Assembly: GCF_013408335.1 (NCBI RefSeq) | Contig: NZ_JACBZR010000001.1 | Span: forward strand, 4,069,501-4,133,500 | Source of the DNA: Nocardioides panzhihuensis | GTDB taxonomy: Bacteria; Actinomycetota; Actinomycetes; Propionibacteriales; Nocardioidaceae | Length of the DNA stretch: 64,000 nt | Reading direction: 5' to 3' | Made by a program: the position numbers and the translations under genes | Notes under the pieces: generated by a model | Database searches by the model: none | The model's input: only the letters and a program-made list of their open reading frames with translations | What the model was told of the DNA's origin: nothing | Shown here: one piece after another, positions 37,268-45,564 of the stretch | How the letters are laid out: each line of letters starts with the position of its first letter | Position numbering within the stretch: position 1 is the stretch's first letter

Positions 37268-38043
37268 TGCTTGCTGCGATCTCGTCCGAGTGGACCAAGC
37301 TCTGGTCGGTCCGCTCGACCTGGTGGTGCCTCATCGGCGCGGCCGCGTTGATGGCGCTCTACTCGGTCCCGCTGGGCTTCGACGCCGCCAACCCCAACCC
37401 GAACATGTCCCACGCCGACCAGCTCCTCCACGCCGAGGACGTCGCCACCGCTGGGCTGCTGTTCACCCAGTTCGCACTGATCGCGCTGGCGCTGCTGACG
37501 GTCACCGCGGAATACGCCTCGGGCAGCATCCGCACCACCCTGCAGTGCGAGCCCCGGCGTGGCCGGGTGCTGGTCGCGAAGCTCCTCGTCGTCGAGGTCG
37601 TCGCGCTCGTCTCCGGGGTGCTGCTCGCCGTCCTGGGCGCGGGCCTCGGCTATCTGACCGCGGGTGACTACGGCGTCTTCGACGTCTCCTCGGTGGCCAC
37701 GGTGGCCGGCAAGGTCAGCGTCTACATGGGCGTGGTCGTCGCGCTGGCCATCGGCCTCGCGGTGGCGCTGCGCAGCACGGCGGGGGCGCTCGTCGTGGCC
37801 TTCCTGGCGCTCTTCCTGCTGCCGATGGTGCTGATGATGAGCGGTATGGACCTGATGACCGACGTCTCCTACTACCTGCCGGGGACGGCGGGCACCGAGT
37901 ACCTCGGCATCGGGATCGCGACCCTCTTCGGGCTCGACGACGGGCTCCCCTATGACGCCACCGGCGGCCTCGGGCTCTTCGCCGCCTGGTCGGCGGTCAC
38001 GCTCCTGGCCGGCTACGTGGTGTTCCGCCGGCGCGACGCCTGA
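37267..38043 (+). CDS. ABC-2 transporter permease
   Basis: 258-aa integral membrane subunit. The cytoplasmic start AAISSEWTKLWSVRSTWW is typical of ABC-2 permeases; about six helices follow (CLIGAAALMALYSV, FTQFALIALALLTV, LLVVEVVALVSGVLLAVLGAG, VYMGVVVALAIGLAVAL, GALVVAFLALFLLPMVLMM, FAAWSAVTLLAGYVVF), ending in the basic RRRDA. The segment EYASGSIRTTL after helix 2 is conserved in the class. Pairs with the ATPase gene it overlaps. Confidence 0.9.
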   Translation: MLAAISSEWTKLWSVRSTWWCLIGAAALMALYSVPLGFDAANPNPNMSHADQLLHAEDVATAGLLFTQFALIALALLTVTAEYASGSIRTTLQCEPRRGRVLVAKLLVVEVVALVSGVLLAVLGAGLGYLTAGDYGVFDVSSVATVAGKVSVYMGVVVALAIGLAVALRSTAGALVVAFLALFLLPMVLMMSGMDLMTDVSYYLPGTAGTEYLGIGIATLFGLDDGLPYDATGGLGLFAAWSAVTLLAGYVVFRRRDA

Positions 38044-38055
38044 TCGTCCCGAACG

Positions 38056-38724
38056 CTACCGATCCTCGCTCACGAGCCCGGCCTCGTGGGCGAGGATCGC
38101 TGCCTGCACCCGGTTGCGTACGCCGAGACGACCGAAGGCGCTGCTCAGGTAGGCCTTCACGGTGCCCTCCACAAGGTGGAGCCGGCGGCCGATCTCGGCG
38201 TTGGAGAGCCCGGCGCCGACCAGCGCCATCACGTCGCGCTCGCGGTCGGTCAGGGTGGCGACCTTCGCCCGCGCGTCCGCGGCCCGCGACATCCGATCGC
38301 CCGTGCCGGCGCCGAGCTCGGCGATGACCCGCTGGGCGACTCTCGGGGAGAGGAAGGCGGCGCCGTCGGCGACGGCGTGCACGCCCGCGAGCAGCTCGCG
38401 GGGATCGCCGGACTTCAGCAGGAACCCGCTCGCCCCGTCGCCGAGCGCACGGGCGATGTAGGCGTCCTCGGAGAAGGTGGTCAGCATGATCCGCGCGGTC
38501 TCCGGTGCCGTCCTGGCGATCTCGGCCCCGGCGGCCAGGCCGTCCATCCGCGGCATCCTGACGTCGAGCAGCGCGACGTCAGGCCGGTGGCGCTGAACCG
38601 CTTCGACCGCCTCGCGCCCGTCGGCGGCCTCTGCGACCACCTCGATCGTCTCGTCGGTCTCCAGGATCGCGCGTACGCCGGCCCGCACCATCGCCTCGTC
38701 GTCGGCCAGCAGCACCCGGATCAC
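38056..38724 (-). CDS. NarL/LuxR-family response regulator
   Basis: 222-aa regulator. Receiver domain: acidic pair in VLLADDEAMVR, phospho-acceptor in DVALLDVRMPRMDG, conserved Lys in FLLKSGDP. C-terminal LuxR HTH: LTDRERDVMALVGAGLSNAEIGRRL and VKAYLSSAFGRLGVRNRVQAAI. The GTG start overlaps the stop of the histidine kinase gene (GTGA). It converges with the ABC-2 permease, 12 bp apart, a common gene arrangement for exporters under NarL-type control. Confidence 0.94.
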   Translation of the reverse strand: MIRVLLADDEAMVRAGVRAILETDETIEVVAEAADGREAVEAVQRHRPDVALLDVRMPRMDGLAAGAEIARTAPETARIMLTTFSEDAYIARALGDGASGFLLKSGDPRELLAGVHAVADGAAFLSPRVAQRVIAELGAGTGDRMSRAADARAKVATLTDRERDVMALVGAGLSNAEIGRRLHLVEGTVKAYLSSAFGRLGVRNRVQAAILAHEAGLVSEDR

Positions 38725-39863
38725 AGACTCACCTCGCGCCGCTGGTCGGCGGGGACCGGGAGATCGGCGACCACCTCGAAGCCGCCGCCGGCGGTGGCGC
38801 CGTGCCGCAGGCTGCCGCCGGCGGCACGTGCCGCCTCCTCGAGCCCGGCCAGGCCGAGGCCCGTCGTCGCGCCGGCTCGGGGCGGAAGGGTCGCGCGGCC
38901 GTTGGTCACGCTGAGGCGTACGCCGGTGGCGGCTGTGTCCACCGAGACAGTCACCGTCGACCCGGGAGCATGCCGGGCAGCGTTGGTGAGTGCCTCCTGC
39001 ACGATGCGGTGGGCGGCCGCGTCGCGCACCCTGTCACCGGGCTCGAGCGAGCCCAGCAGACGTGCGTCCATCCCCGACGCACGGGCGCGCTCGACCAGGC
39101 CGTCGATCCCGTCCGAGGCGGGCACGAGCGGAGCGTCCTGGGACACCGGGCGCAGGACGCCGACGATCTCACCGAGGCGCGCGGTGGCCTCTGCGGCGGC
39201 CGCGCGAATGGCTCCGGCGGCCTGCTGATGATTCTCGGCGAGTCCCGGCGCCACCTCGAGGGCACCGGCCCGCAGCGCGATCAGGCTGAGCTCGTGGCCC
39301 AGCGAGTCGTGCATCTCCTGGGCGATCCGGGCGCGCTCGGCCAGCTGGGCCTGTTCGACCTGGGTCGAGTGGCTGCTCACGACCTGGCGCAGATAGCGAC
39401 CGCTGAGCCAGGGCAGCGCCATGAAGATGACCATGTTGCCGGCCATCGCCACCTGAACGCCGCCGCCGTTGACCACGGCATCGACCACCGTCAGCGTCAC
39501 CACGGACACGCCCACCACGACCGCCACCGGCAGCACTCGCTCGGCCCATCTGCCGACGAGGAAGCTCATGAAGACCGCGAAGGCGATGTAGCTCAGCAGG
39601 GACCAGCCATCGAAGGCCACCACCGTGCCGCCGACCAGGGCGCAGGTGATCGCGACCGCGACGGCCGGGTGCCTCGGCCGGACCCACAGTGCGACCGCGA
39701 CGACGAGGACGCCGGCCATCGCCACCCAGCCCGACCACTGCGGGTGGCGGGCACCGCTCATGTAGAGGTGCTCGGCCGCGACCGCCGCGACCACGAGCAC
39801 CGACAGCAGCTCCGCTACGGGCAACGATCGCGGCCGGGGGCGGGGACGGCGTAGCAGGCTCAC
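38721..39863 (-). CDS. NarL-type sensor histidine kinase
   Basis: About 380 aa. Roughly five or six membrane helices make up the N-terminal sensor (LLSVLVVAAVAAEHLYM through MVIFMALPWLSG), with no large extracellular domain, so the signal is likely membrane-associated. The HisKA_3 box is ARIAQEMHDSLGHELSLIAL with the phospho-accepting His; the ATPase domain shows VQEALTNAARHAPG and TGLGLAGLEEAARAAGG. The start is uncertain: GTG at 39863 directly follows GGGGAGG, and another GTG lies three codons upstream. Operonic with the response regulator. Confidence 0.9.
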   Translation of the reverse strand: MSLLRRPRPRPRSLPVAELLSVLVVAAVAAEHLYMSGARHPQWSGWVAMAGVLVVAVALWVRPRHPAVAVAITCALVGGTVVAFDGWSLLSYIAFAVFMSFLVGRWAERVLPVAVVVGVSVVTLTVVDAVVNGGGVQVAMAGNMVIFMALPWLSGRYLRQVVSSHSTQVEQAQLAERARIAQEMHDSLGHELSLIALRAGALEVAPGLAENHQQAAGAIRAAAAEATARLGEIVGVLRPVSQDAPLVPASDGIDGLVERARASGMDARLLGSLEPGDRVRDAAAHRIVQEALTNAARHAPGSTVTVSVDTAATGVRLSVTNGRATLPPRAGATTGLGLAGLEEAARAAGGSLRHGATAGGGFEVVADLPVPADQRREVSL

Positions 39864-39955
39864 CCTCCCCACGGTAGTTGCCGCATCGCGCCGGGCGTAC
39901 CGACTTTCGACAGTACGTAAACCCGCCCTGCGGTGGCGAACGGATACGAGACAAG

Positions 39956-40011
39956 GGGTCTCGACAAGCTCGACCACCGGACAGTCGGGTCTCGACAAGC
40001 TCGACCACCGG
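39956..40011. repeat. Two tandem copies of interspersed repeat B
   Basis: GGTCTCGACAAGCTCGACCA followed by CCGG occurs twice (39957-39980 and 39988-40011) in the gap between the histidine kinase and the enoyl-CoA hydratase. The core TCGACAAGCTCGA is nearly palindromic. Related copies are at 45459 and 61461-61546. Confidence 0.85.
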
Positions 40012-40026
40012 TGCAGACTGGGGCCC

Positions 40027-40923
40027 ATGGCTTACGAGACCCTGACCTTCGACGTGGACGCCGACGGCATCGCGCTCCTCACCCTCAACCGCCCAGACGC
40101 GCTCAACTCGTTCACGGTGACGATGGCGCGCGAGCTGGAGGAGGTCTTCACCACCGACGCGATGGCGGACGAGGTGCGCGCGGTGATCGTGACCGGCGCC
40201 GGACGGGCGTTCTGCGCGGGGATGGATCTGTCCGCGGAGGGGAACGTGTTCGGCCTCGACGAGTCGCTGCAGCCGACAGCCGAGAAGCTCAGCGAGCATC
40301 TCGCCGACCCTGCCAAGCACCCCGAGTACGCCGAGGGCGTCCGCGACACGGGCGGCAAGGTCACTCTCGCGATCCACGCGCTCCCCAAGCCGGTGATCGC
40401 CGCGATCAACGGTCCGGCGGTCGGCATCGGCGCCACGATGCTGTGCGCGATGGACGCCCGCCTGGCCTCCTCGAAGGCGAAGATCGGCTTCGTCTTCGGC
40501 AAGCTCGGTATCGTCCCCGAGGCCTGCTCGTCCTACTTCCTGCCGCGCGTCGTGGGCATCCCCCGGGCGCTCGAGTGGCTCTACACCGCGGAGATCCTCG
40601 GCCCCGACCAGGCTCTCGAGGGCGGCCTGGTCCGAAGCATCCATCTCCCCGACGAGCTGCTGCCCGCCGCCTTCGAGCTGGCCCGGAGGTTCACCCAGAA
40701 CCGCTCGCCGGTCGGCACCGCACTCGTACGGCAGCTGATCACCCGCAACGCCTCTGTGCGTCATCCGCTCGAGGCGCACATGGCCGACTCGTTGGCGATG
40801 TTCTACAGCTCGATCGGGGACGGCAAGGAAGGAGTCGCGGCGTTCCTCGAGAAGCGAGACCCGGAGTTCACCTCGAAGGCATCCGAGGTCCCGGACGTAT
40901 TTTGCCCTTCTGACCTGCGCTGA
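40027..40923 (+). CDS. Enoyl-CoA hydratase/isomerase (crotonase) family protein
   Basis: 298-aa crotonase-fold enzyme. The first oxyanion-hole loop GAGRAFCAGMDLS and the second GPAVGIGATMLCAMD are intact, and FGKLGIVPEACSSYFLPR carries one conserved catalytic-type Glu. The residue pattern fits hydratases or isomerases acting on unusual acyl-CoAs. Monocistronic. It starts 16 bp after a repeat B copy, so its promoter must overlap or precede the repeats. Substrate unknown. Confidence 0.9.
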   Translation: MAYETLTFDVDADGIALLTLNRPDALNSFTVTMARELEEVFTTDAMADEVRAVIVTGAGRAFCAGMDLSAEGNVFGLDESLQPTAEKLSEHLADPAKHPEYAEGVRDTGGKVTLAIHALPKPVIAAINGPAVGIGATMLCAMDARLASSKAKIGFVFGKLGIVPEACSSYFLPRVVGIPRALEWLYTAEILGPDQALEGGLVRSIHLPDELLPAAFELARRFTQNRSPVGTALVRQLITRNASVRHPLEAHMADSLAMFYSSIGDGKEGVAAFLEKRDPEFTSKASEVPDVFCPSDLR

Positions 40924-41072
40924 CAGTCGCGAACCCTCTGTTGTTCCGGGGGATCCTGGGCTACCGTCGAAAGTAGGCCCGCCCGCTGGTCCATACCCGG
41001 GCGAGGCCGCGGCCGGCACGCAGTGCCCAACCCGAGATGGGCGCGTGTCGGCCGCCTCTCGGGCAGGCCCGC

Positions 41073-42314
41073 CTACGTCGGTGCGGCCATCGAATCCGTC
41101 GGGGTGATGATCGGGATGTGGACGAGGGCATCGAACGATTCGCGCAGCGAAGGAAGCTCGATGTAGTTGTCACCGTCGGCGTTCGGGTCGTACAACCCGG
41201 AGATGAGGCGCGTCGAGAGCGAACCGGCCTCGGCAAGGCCCGCCGTGCGCACGATGAGGGTACGCGCGGTGCCGCCTTCATCGAGCAGGGCGTCAACGGA
41301 TCCAGCCTGCGGTGCGGGAATGTCGAACCTGGCGATCCGGCCCCGCCCGAAGCCGACGTTCACGGCGACGTAGTCGTCGCCGAGTGACGCACGCAGGTGA
41401 GTGCCCAGCATCGGCCCCAGGGCGACCGGGGGTTGCGCGGCTATGTGGGCGGTCCCCTCCCAGACGACGATGCGAGCTTTCGTGCGCTCGTGGTGGCTCA
41501 GTAGGCGTTCGGCTGCCGCGCGTTCACTGCGTGCCATGTCGTACCCACCGAAGGGTGCCGTGGTTTCCGACGGGCCGGCGTTGTCGTCCCGTTCCGCAGT
41601 GGCGGGCTGCGGCGAGCCCGGCGCGTGAGCGTGGTAGTCGACGATGTCGTCGAGAATCGTCAGCGCCTGATCGCGCGCCGGCCCGGCAGGAGCACGGAGC
41701 GCTGCGGCTCGGGCGGTGCGGGCGAGGTCGACGAAGGGCGTACCCGGGTGCAGCCCGCGGGCCCGTTGCACGTGCTCACCGCCGTCGTGGGCGACGCGGA
41801 TCACGTTCAGGTGCTGCTCGACATCCTCGGCGATCTGCTGGTCGACGCCGCGGAGCAACTCGGCGACGGTGTCGTAGTCGGCAGCGACGGTCGTGGACGC
41901 CCCGATGCCGACGAGCCTGACCCGGTCATCGGTCGGTCGAGTCGCGTTGAGCGTCCGCAGACGGATCAGCTCGTCGCGGAACTGCGCATTTCGCCATGGC
42001 CCCCATGCCTGATCGAGCGCATGCTCGAGGTCGACCGTCTCCCCGATGACGTACCGGTCATACTCGGCGACGACCCGCGGCGAGTCCAGGATCGCGATCG
42101 TCGTGAACCCCTCGTCGGCGAGCGATCGGGTGGCCTCGAAGATGAAATCGAGCACTTCTCGCGACTCGCGAGTGCTCATCCCCATCCCCAGGATGGAGGC
42201 GTCGCGGGCGAGATCCGCGATCAGGTCCGGCTGCACACCATCGACAGGTCCGGAGGCGATGGCGCGAGAAGGTGAAGGTGGAGGGCTTGCGGTGTCAGAC
42301 AGCGATTCGTTCAT
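41073..42314 (-). CDS. Erythromycin-esterase-like protein with degenerate active site
   Basis: 413 aa. Fold family suggested by ILGMGMSTRESREVLDFIFE, then GFTTIAILDSPRVVAEYD, VVWEGTAHIAA and HLRASLGDDYVAVNVGFGRG, which parallel the EreA/EreB/YbfO blocks. In active family members the first block reads LGEATHG with catalytic Glu and His; here both are replaced (LGMGMST), so macrolide hydrolysis is unlikely. The ATG at 42314 is preferred because it lies 7 nt after a MerR-type -10 box. It lies 60 bp after merR on the same strand but has its own promoter. Confidence 0.7.
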   Translation of the reverse strand: MNESLSDTASPPPSPSRAIASGPVDGVQPDLIADLARDASILGMGMSTRESREVLDFIFEATRSLADEGFTTIAILDSPRVVAEYDRYVIGETVDLEHALDQAWGPWRNAQFRDELIRLRTLNATRPTDDRVRLVGIGASTTVAADYDTVAELLRGVDQQIAEDVEQHLNVIRVAHDGGEHVQRARGLHPGTPFVDLARTARAAALRAPAGPARDQALTILDDIVDYHAHAPGSPQPATAERDDNAGPSETTAPFGGYDMARSERAAAERLLSHHERTKARIVVWEGTAHIAAQPPVALGPMLGTHLRASLGDDYVAVNVGFGRGRIARFDIPAPQAGSVDALLDEGGTARTLIVRTAGLAEAGSLSTRLISGLYDPNADGDNYIELPSLRESFDALVHIPIITPTDSMAAPT

Positions 42315-42321
42315 GCAGAAC

Positions 42322-42352
42322 ACCGTGCGGGTTCAACATAGGTTGAAGTCAA
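42322..42352 (-). promoter_or_regulatory. MerR-type promoter of the esterase-like gene
   Basis: On the minus strand TTGACT (-35) is separated by 19 bp from CACGGT (-10), and the ATG follows after 7 nt, implying a leaderless transcript. The spacer contains the perfect dyad TTCAAC-CTAT-GTTGAA. A long spacer with a dyad is the hallmark of promoters activated by MerR proteins. The partner promoter at 42808-42838 has the same geometry. Confidence 0.75.
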
Positions 42353-42374
42353 GGGCGACCTCGGCGCGAGCCGG

Positions 42375-42782
42375 TCACCCGTTGGTTTCGGCGCCGATCT
42401 CGCAGAGAGTGGTGCCGGATCCCAGGGCGGCGAGCTGCTCCTTGAGGCGTGCGACCCGCTCCTCGGCTTCGTTGATCAACTGGGCAGCGATCCGGTCCCA
42501 GTCGAGCGCGTCGGGGTGGCGGTCGCTGGGGAGCTGATCGAAGAGCTCGGCGATCTCCCGGACAGTCAGACCGACGCGTTGCGCGAGTTTGGCGACCAGG
42601 ATGCGGCAGGCTGCAGAATCGTCGAATCGGCGCTGGTTCCCTGCCGTCCGCACCGCGTGGACGACGCCGTGCTTCTCGTAGAACCGGACGGCCGAGGACG
42701 CGACGCCGCTTTCGTTCGCGACCTCCTGGACGGTGAGCTGGGTATCCGTTCCGGCGGTGTCGAGCAGCACGTCTGAGGTCAT
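42375..42782 (-). CDS. MerR-family transcriptional regulator
   Basis: 135-aa regulator. The HTH begins LTVQEVANESGVASSAVRFYEKHGV with the wing AGNQRRFDDSAACRILVAKLAQRVG, followed by a dimerisation coiled coil (INEAEERVARLKEQLAAL). The C-terminus has only one Cys (TLCEIGAE), so it is not a SoxR cluster or a classical metal sensor; a redox thiol or small-molecule signal is possible. It is divergent from the NADPH-dependent reductase and upstream of the esterase-like gene; both carry its predicted operator. Its own promoter overlaps the same dyad. Confidence 0.92.
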   Translation of the reverse strand: MTSDVLLDTAGTDTQLTVQEVANESGVASSAVRFYEKHGVVHAVRTAGNQRRFDDSAACRILVAKLAQRVGLTVREIAELFDQLPSDRHPDALDWDRIAAQLINEAEERVARLKEQLAALGSGTTLCEIGAETNG

Positions 42783-42788
42783 CTCCTC

Positions 42789-42817
42789 ACGATAGGCGCA
42801 CCGCCAGTTGACTTCAA
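42789..42817 (-). promoter_or_regulatory. merR autoregulated promoter
   Basis: Minus strand TTGAAG, 17-bp spacer, TATCGT, then ATG 6 nt later. The -35 box lies inside the dyad bound at the divergent promoter, so MerR binding should repress its own gene. Confidence 0.6.
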
Positions 42818-42838
42818 CATATGTTCAACCCTCAGCGT
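42808..42838 (+). promoter_or_regulatory. MerR-type promoter of the reductase gene
   Basis: TTGACT, 19-bp spacer, CAGCGT, then ATG at 42846 after 7 nt. The spacer holds the near-perfect dyad TTCAAC-ATAT-GTTCAA, one base different from the copy at 42322-42352. Confidence 0.75.
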
Positions 42839-42845
42839 GGCTCCT

Positions 42846-43457
42846 ATGACATCCACTACTGCCGTCTCAACCGCGTCATCATCCCACCCTGTCCTTCCAC
42901 AACGGGTTGCGGTGGTGTCCGCCAGCGTGCGGTCCCAACGGATCAGCCCCGCCATCGCAGATTGGGTCACCGCCCTTCTCTCCCGCACGGAGACGGTGAC
43001 CATCGATCCGATCGATCTCGCCGCCATCTCGCTTCCCGACGACGAGCACCTGCTTCCCGGCGGCGGCCCGAGGAGCGAGGTGGTCGATCGAATCGAGTCC
43101 GCCGACGCGTTCGTGTTCGTGACCCCGGAGTACAACCGTTCGTACCCGGCGTCGTTGAAGAGACTGATCGACTGGCACTACCGGGAGTGGATGTTCAAGC
43201 CGGCCACCATCGTGGCGTACGGAGCTCAGGGCGGCCACGCGGCCGCCGAGCACCTACGCGGGGTCCTTGCCGAGCTGCACGTCGTCACCACCGGAAACGC
43301 AACGAACCTGCGAAGTCCCTGGTCCGCCCTGGACGACAGCGGCCGGTTCATCCCCAGCCAGAGTCTCGACGCGGCGCTCTCCGCCGCCCTCGACGAGCTT
43401 GTCTGGTGGGCGGACGCGCTGACACCTGCACGCACCGCTCGCCCCTTCACCGGCTGA
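42846..43457 (+). CDS. NADPH-dependent FMN reductase family protein
   Basis: 203-aa flavodoxin-fold reductase. FMN phosphate loop VVSASVRSQRISPAIADW, then FVFVTPEYNRSYPASLKRLIDW, the family signature, and TIVAYGAQGGHAAAEHLRG. Members reduce FMN, quinones, azo dyes or chromate. The ATG at 42846 is preferred over a GTG three codons upstream because the MerR-type -10 box overlaps that GTG. Divergent from merR and predicted to be activated by it, which suggests a response to a redox-active or electrophilic compound. Confidence 0.88.
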   Translation: MTSTTAVSTASSSHPVLPQRVAVVSASVRSQRISPAIADWVTALLSRTETVTIDPIDLAAISLPDDEHLLPGGGPRSEVVDRIESADAFVFVTPEYNRSYPASLKRLIDWHYREWMFKPATIVAYGAQGGHAAAEHLRGVLAELHVVTTGNATNLRSPWSALDDSGRFIPSQSLDAALSAALDELVWWADALTPARTARPFTG

Positions 43458-43460
43458 CAG

Positions 43461-43958
43461 CTAGGCGCCGATCCGACCCGCGTACTCCTCGACGATGGCG
43501 TCGACAGGCTGGGCGACGTCGATGGCGAACCCCGCCTCGTCGTCCCCGAGCGGCTCCAGCGTTCGGAACTGGCTCTCCAGGAGCGAGGCGGGCATGAAGT
43601 GGCCGGGCCGGCTCGCCTGGCGCCTCGCGATCACCTCAGGCGTGCCCTCGAGGTGGAGGAACGTCACCTCGGGGAGGTGTCCGCGGAGCTGGTCTCGGTA
43701 TTTCCGCTTCAGCGCCGAGCAGCTCATCACGCCGCCGCGCTCGGCGTGCCTGGCGAGCCAGTCCCCGACCACCTCCAGCCACGGATAGCGGTCATCGTCG
43801 TCGAGCGCGATCCCGGCGGTCATCTTCTCGATGTTCGCCTGCGGATGCAGGTCGTCGGCGTCCTCGAACGGGACCCGGAGTCTGCCGGCGATCGCCGCCC
43901 CGATCGTCGACTTCCCCGAGCCCGAGACCCCCATCACGACCACCACCGGTTTCGCCAT
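43461..43958 (-). CDS. gntK: Gluconokinase
   Basis: 165-aa kinase phosphorylating D-gluconate to 6-phosphogluconate. P-loop MGVSGSGKST, then the family segments FEDADDLHPQANIEKM, DRYPWLEVVGDWL, SCSALKRKYRD and RPGHFMPASLLESQFRTLEPL. Full length for the thermoresistant GntK type. Its ATG shares one base with the stop of the dienelactone hydrolase gene (TGATG), so the pair forms an operon. No gluconate transporter is adjacent. Confidence 0.95.
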   Translation of the reverse strand: MAKPVVVVMGVSGSGKSTIGAAIAGRLRVPFEDADDLHPQANIEKMTAGIALDDDDRYPWLEVVGDWLARHAERGGVMSCSALKRKYRDQLRGHLPEVTFLHLEGTPEVIARRQASRPGHFMPASLLESQFRTLEPLGDDEAGFAIDVAQPVDAIVEEYAGRIGA

Positions 43959-44707
43959 CAGACCATCGTACGGGCGTAGAGCCCCTCGAGCTCAGCGAAG
44001 TGCCGCTGCGCGCCCGCCTCCTGGTAGGAGGACGTGTCCGCCATGGTGTAGCCGTGCGGCGCGTCGGGATAGATGAGGTTGGTGTGGGCGACTTTCGCGC
44101 TGTCCAGCGCAGCGCCGAGGTCGGCCACGTCGGCAGGCGTCATGGAGCGGTCGTGGTCGGCGTGGCCGAAGTAGTACTCCGCCTTCGTCCCCGCGATGCA
44201 GGTGTGCGGCGAGGCCGCGTCCGCGGTGACCAGCCCGCCCCCGTGGAAGCCGCCGACCGCGACGAACGCGTCCGGGAACCGCCCGGCGGTGCGCACCGCC
44301 AGCCGCGCCCCCATGCAGTAGCCGTGCGTTGCGAGCGGGCCGGAGACGTACGTCTGGAGGGTCTCGACGTACGCCGGGACGTCGGCCGCGAGCCGGTCCA
44401 CGGTGAGGCCACGGACCCGGTTCATCGCGCCGCCGGCGAAGAACGCATCTCTCGCCGCAGGGTCGCGGAGGTCACCGGTCGGCGCCAGGTCGGCCACGCT
44501 ACCGTCGCGGTAGAACGTGTTGGGCGCGAGCACGAGGTAGCCCCAGGACGCGACCTGCTCGATCATCTCGGCGATCCGCGGCCGCAGGCCGATGGCGTCC
44601 ATGTAGACGAGTACGCCACCCTTCGGGCTGCTCTCGGGCCGGGCCAGATATGCCTCAGCGATGCCGTCAGGTGTCTGGATGTCGATCTGTTCCACCACGG
44701 TCCTCAC
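43958..44707 (-). CDS. Dienelactone hydrolase family protein
   Basis: 249-aa alpha/beta hydrolase. The Cys nucleophile elbow GYCMGAR and the catalytic His in YPDAPHGYTM are visible, with LVYMDAIGLRPRIAEM near the N-terminus. Family members open lactone rings or hydrolyse esters. Upstream partner of gntK with a one-base overlap, and divergent from the SRPBCC gene over 35 bp. Substrate cannot be inferred; coupling with gluconokinase hints at a sugar lactone, which is speculative. Confidence 0.88.
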   Translation of the reverse strand: MRTVVEQIDIQTPDGIAEAYLARPESSPKGGVLVYMDAIGLRPRIAEMIEQVASWGYLVLAPNTFYRDGSVADLAPTGDLRDPAARDAFFAGGAMNRVRGLTVDRLAADVPAYVETLQTYVSGPLATHGYCMGARLAVRTAGRFPDAFVAVGGFHGGGLVTADAASPHTCIAGTKAEYYFGHADHDRSMTPADVADLGAALDSAKVAHTNLIYPDAPHGYTMADTSSYQEAGAQRHFAELEGLYARTMV

Positions 44708-44742
44708 GCTACCGGCACGTACTTGCTGCCATGCTCGTCGTC

Positions 44743-45213
44743 ATGACCCTGCACCTCGAAGCATCCCGAGCCATCCCGGTCGAGCCCGAGATGGCCCTGG
44801 CTCTCGTCCTCCCCGCCCCGCTGCCGAAGATCTTCGGCCGCCGCTACGCCGCCATCACCCCGATCACCGAGATCCGGGACCAGACCGGCGCCTGGGACAC
44901 CGCCGGCCAGACCCGCACCATCGTCCTCGCCGACGGCGCGACGATGCAGGAGACCCTGACCGCGATCGACGCCCCGTCCTCGTTCTCCTACGAGATCACT
45001 CCGCTCTCCGGCCCGCTCAAGCTCCTGGTCGGCCACGTCGTCGGCCGCTGGTCCTTCTCCCCCGCCGGCACCGGCACCCGGGTCACCTGGTCCTGGGACG
45101 TCACGCCGACGTCGGCTGCCGCATCCGTTGCGATGCCTGTCTTCGGCTGGATGTGGAAAGGGTATGCCCGGCAGAGCTTGGAGGCTCTCGAGGAGTTGTT
45201 GGTCGGCGCCTGA
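44743..45213 (+). CDS. SRPBCC (START/polyketide cyclase-like) family protein
   Basis: 156-aa single-domain hydrophobic-ligand-binding fold: SRAIPVEPEMALALVL, FGRRYAAITPITEIRDQTGAW, a central VLADGATMQETL strand, WSFSPAGTGTRVTWSWDVTP and a C-terminal helix. The start at 44743 is preferred; an ATG four codons upstream is possible. Divergent from the dienelactone hydrolase gene. Ligand and role unknown. Confidence 0.78.
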   Translation: MTLHLEASRAIPVEPEMALALVLPAPLPKIFGRRYAAITPITEIRDQTGAWDTAGQTRTIVLADGATMQETLTAIDAPSSFSYEITPLSGPLKLLVGHVVGRWSFSPAGTGTRVTWSWDVTPTSAAASVAMPVFGWMWKGYARQSLEALEELLVGA

Positions 45214-45277
45214 GCTTTGCTTTCTTGCACGCCGGCGTGGTGGGCGTCTCCTCCCTGGCCCAGTCGGGTGGGGGAGG

Positions 45278-45386
45278 CGAACGAAAATTCGTTCGGCGGG
45301 AGAAACCCTCGCCAGCTTTCTTTCACCGGAGGTGAGAGTTCCCTTCTGCATGGTCGATCGGCGGCGAACGAATCTTCGTTCGCCGC
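45278..45386. repeat. Second pair of CGAACGAA-NN-TTCGTTCG palindromes
   Basis: Copy 3 is at 45278-45295 and copy 4 at 45361-45386, the latter with 12-bp arms GCGGCGAACGAA/TTCGTTCGCCGC. They match the pair at 14339-14428. The 351-bp gap 45214-45564 between the convergent SRPBCC and cysQ genes holds these palindromes and repeat B copies and no credible gene. Confidence 0.85.
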
Positions 45387-45458
45387 GGAACGGCTACCTA
45401 CCGCGGAGTGAGTGTTCCGCGGCCCGCACCGGCCTTCGGGTGAGACGTTCCGGCAGGG

Positions 45459-45544
45459 AGGTCTCGACAAGGTCGACCACACCGAATCGACTGTGTTGGT
45501 CTCGACACGCCTCCGCCTAGCGGCTCCGGCGGCTCGACCAGCGG
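45459..45544. repeat. Repeat B short form plus long form
   Basis: GGTCTCGACAAGGTCGACCA (45461-45480) is followed by the long form 45491-45544, which opens CTGTGTTGGTCTCGACACGC and closes GGCTCGACCAGCGG. The block starting GGCCTTCGGGTG at 45431 continues into these repeats and is nearly repeated at 61378-61460. Confidence 0.85.
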
Positions 45545-45564
45545 GGGCGGGGAGGACCGAAAGG

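Noticed and set aside
41073..42314. Macrolide resistance esterase
   Set aside because: The catalytic Glu/His block is replaced, so a resistance annotation would be misleading.
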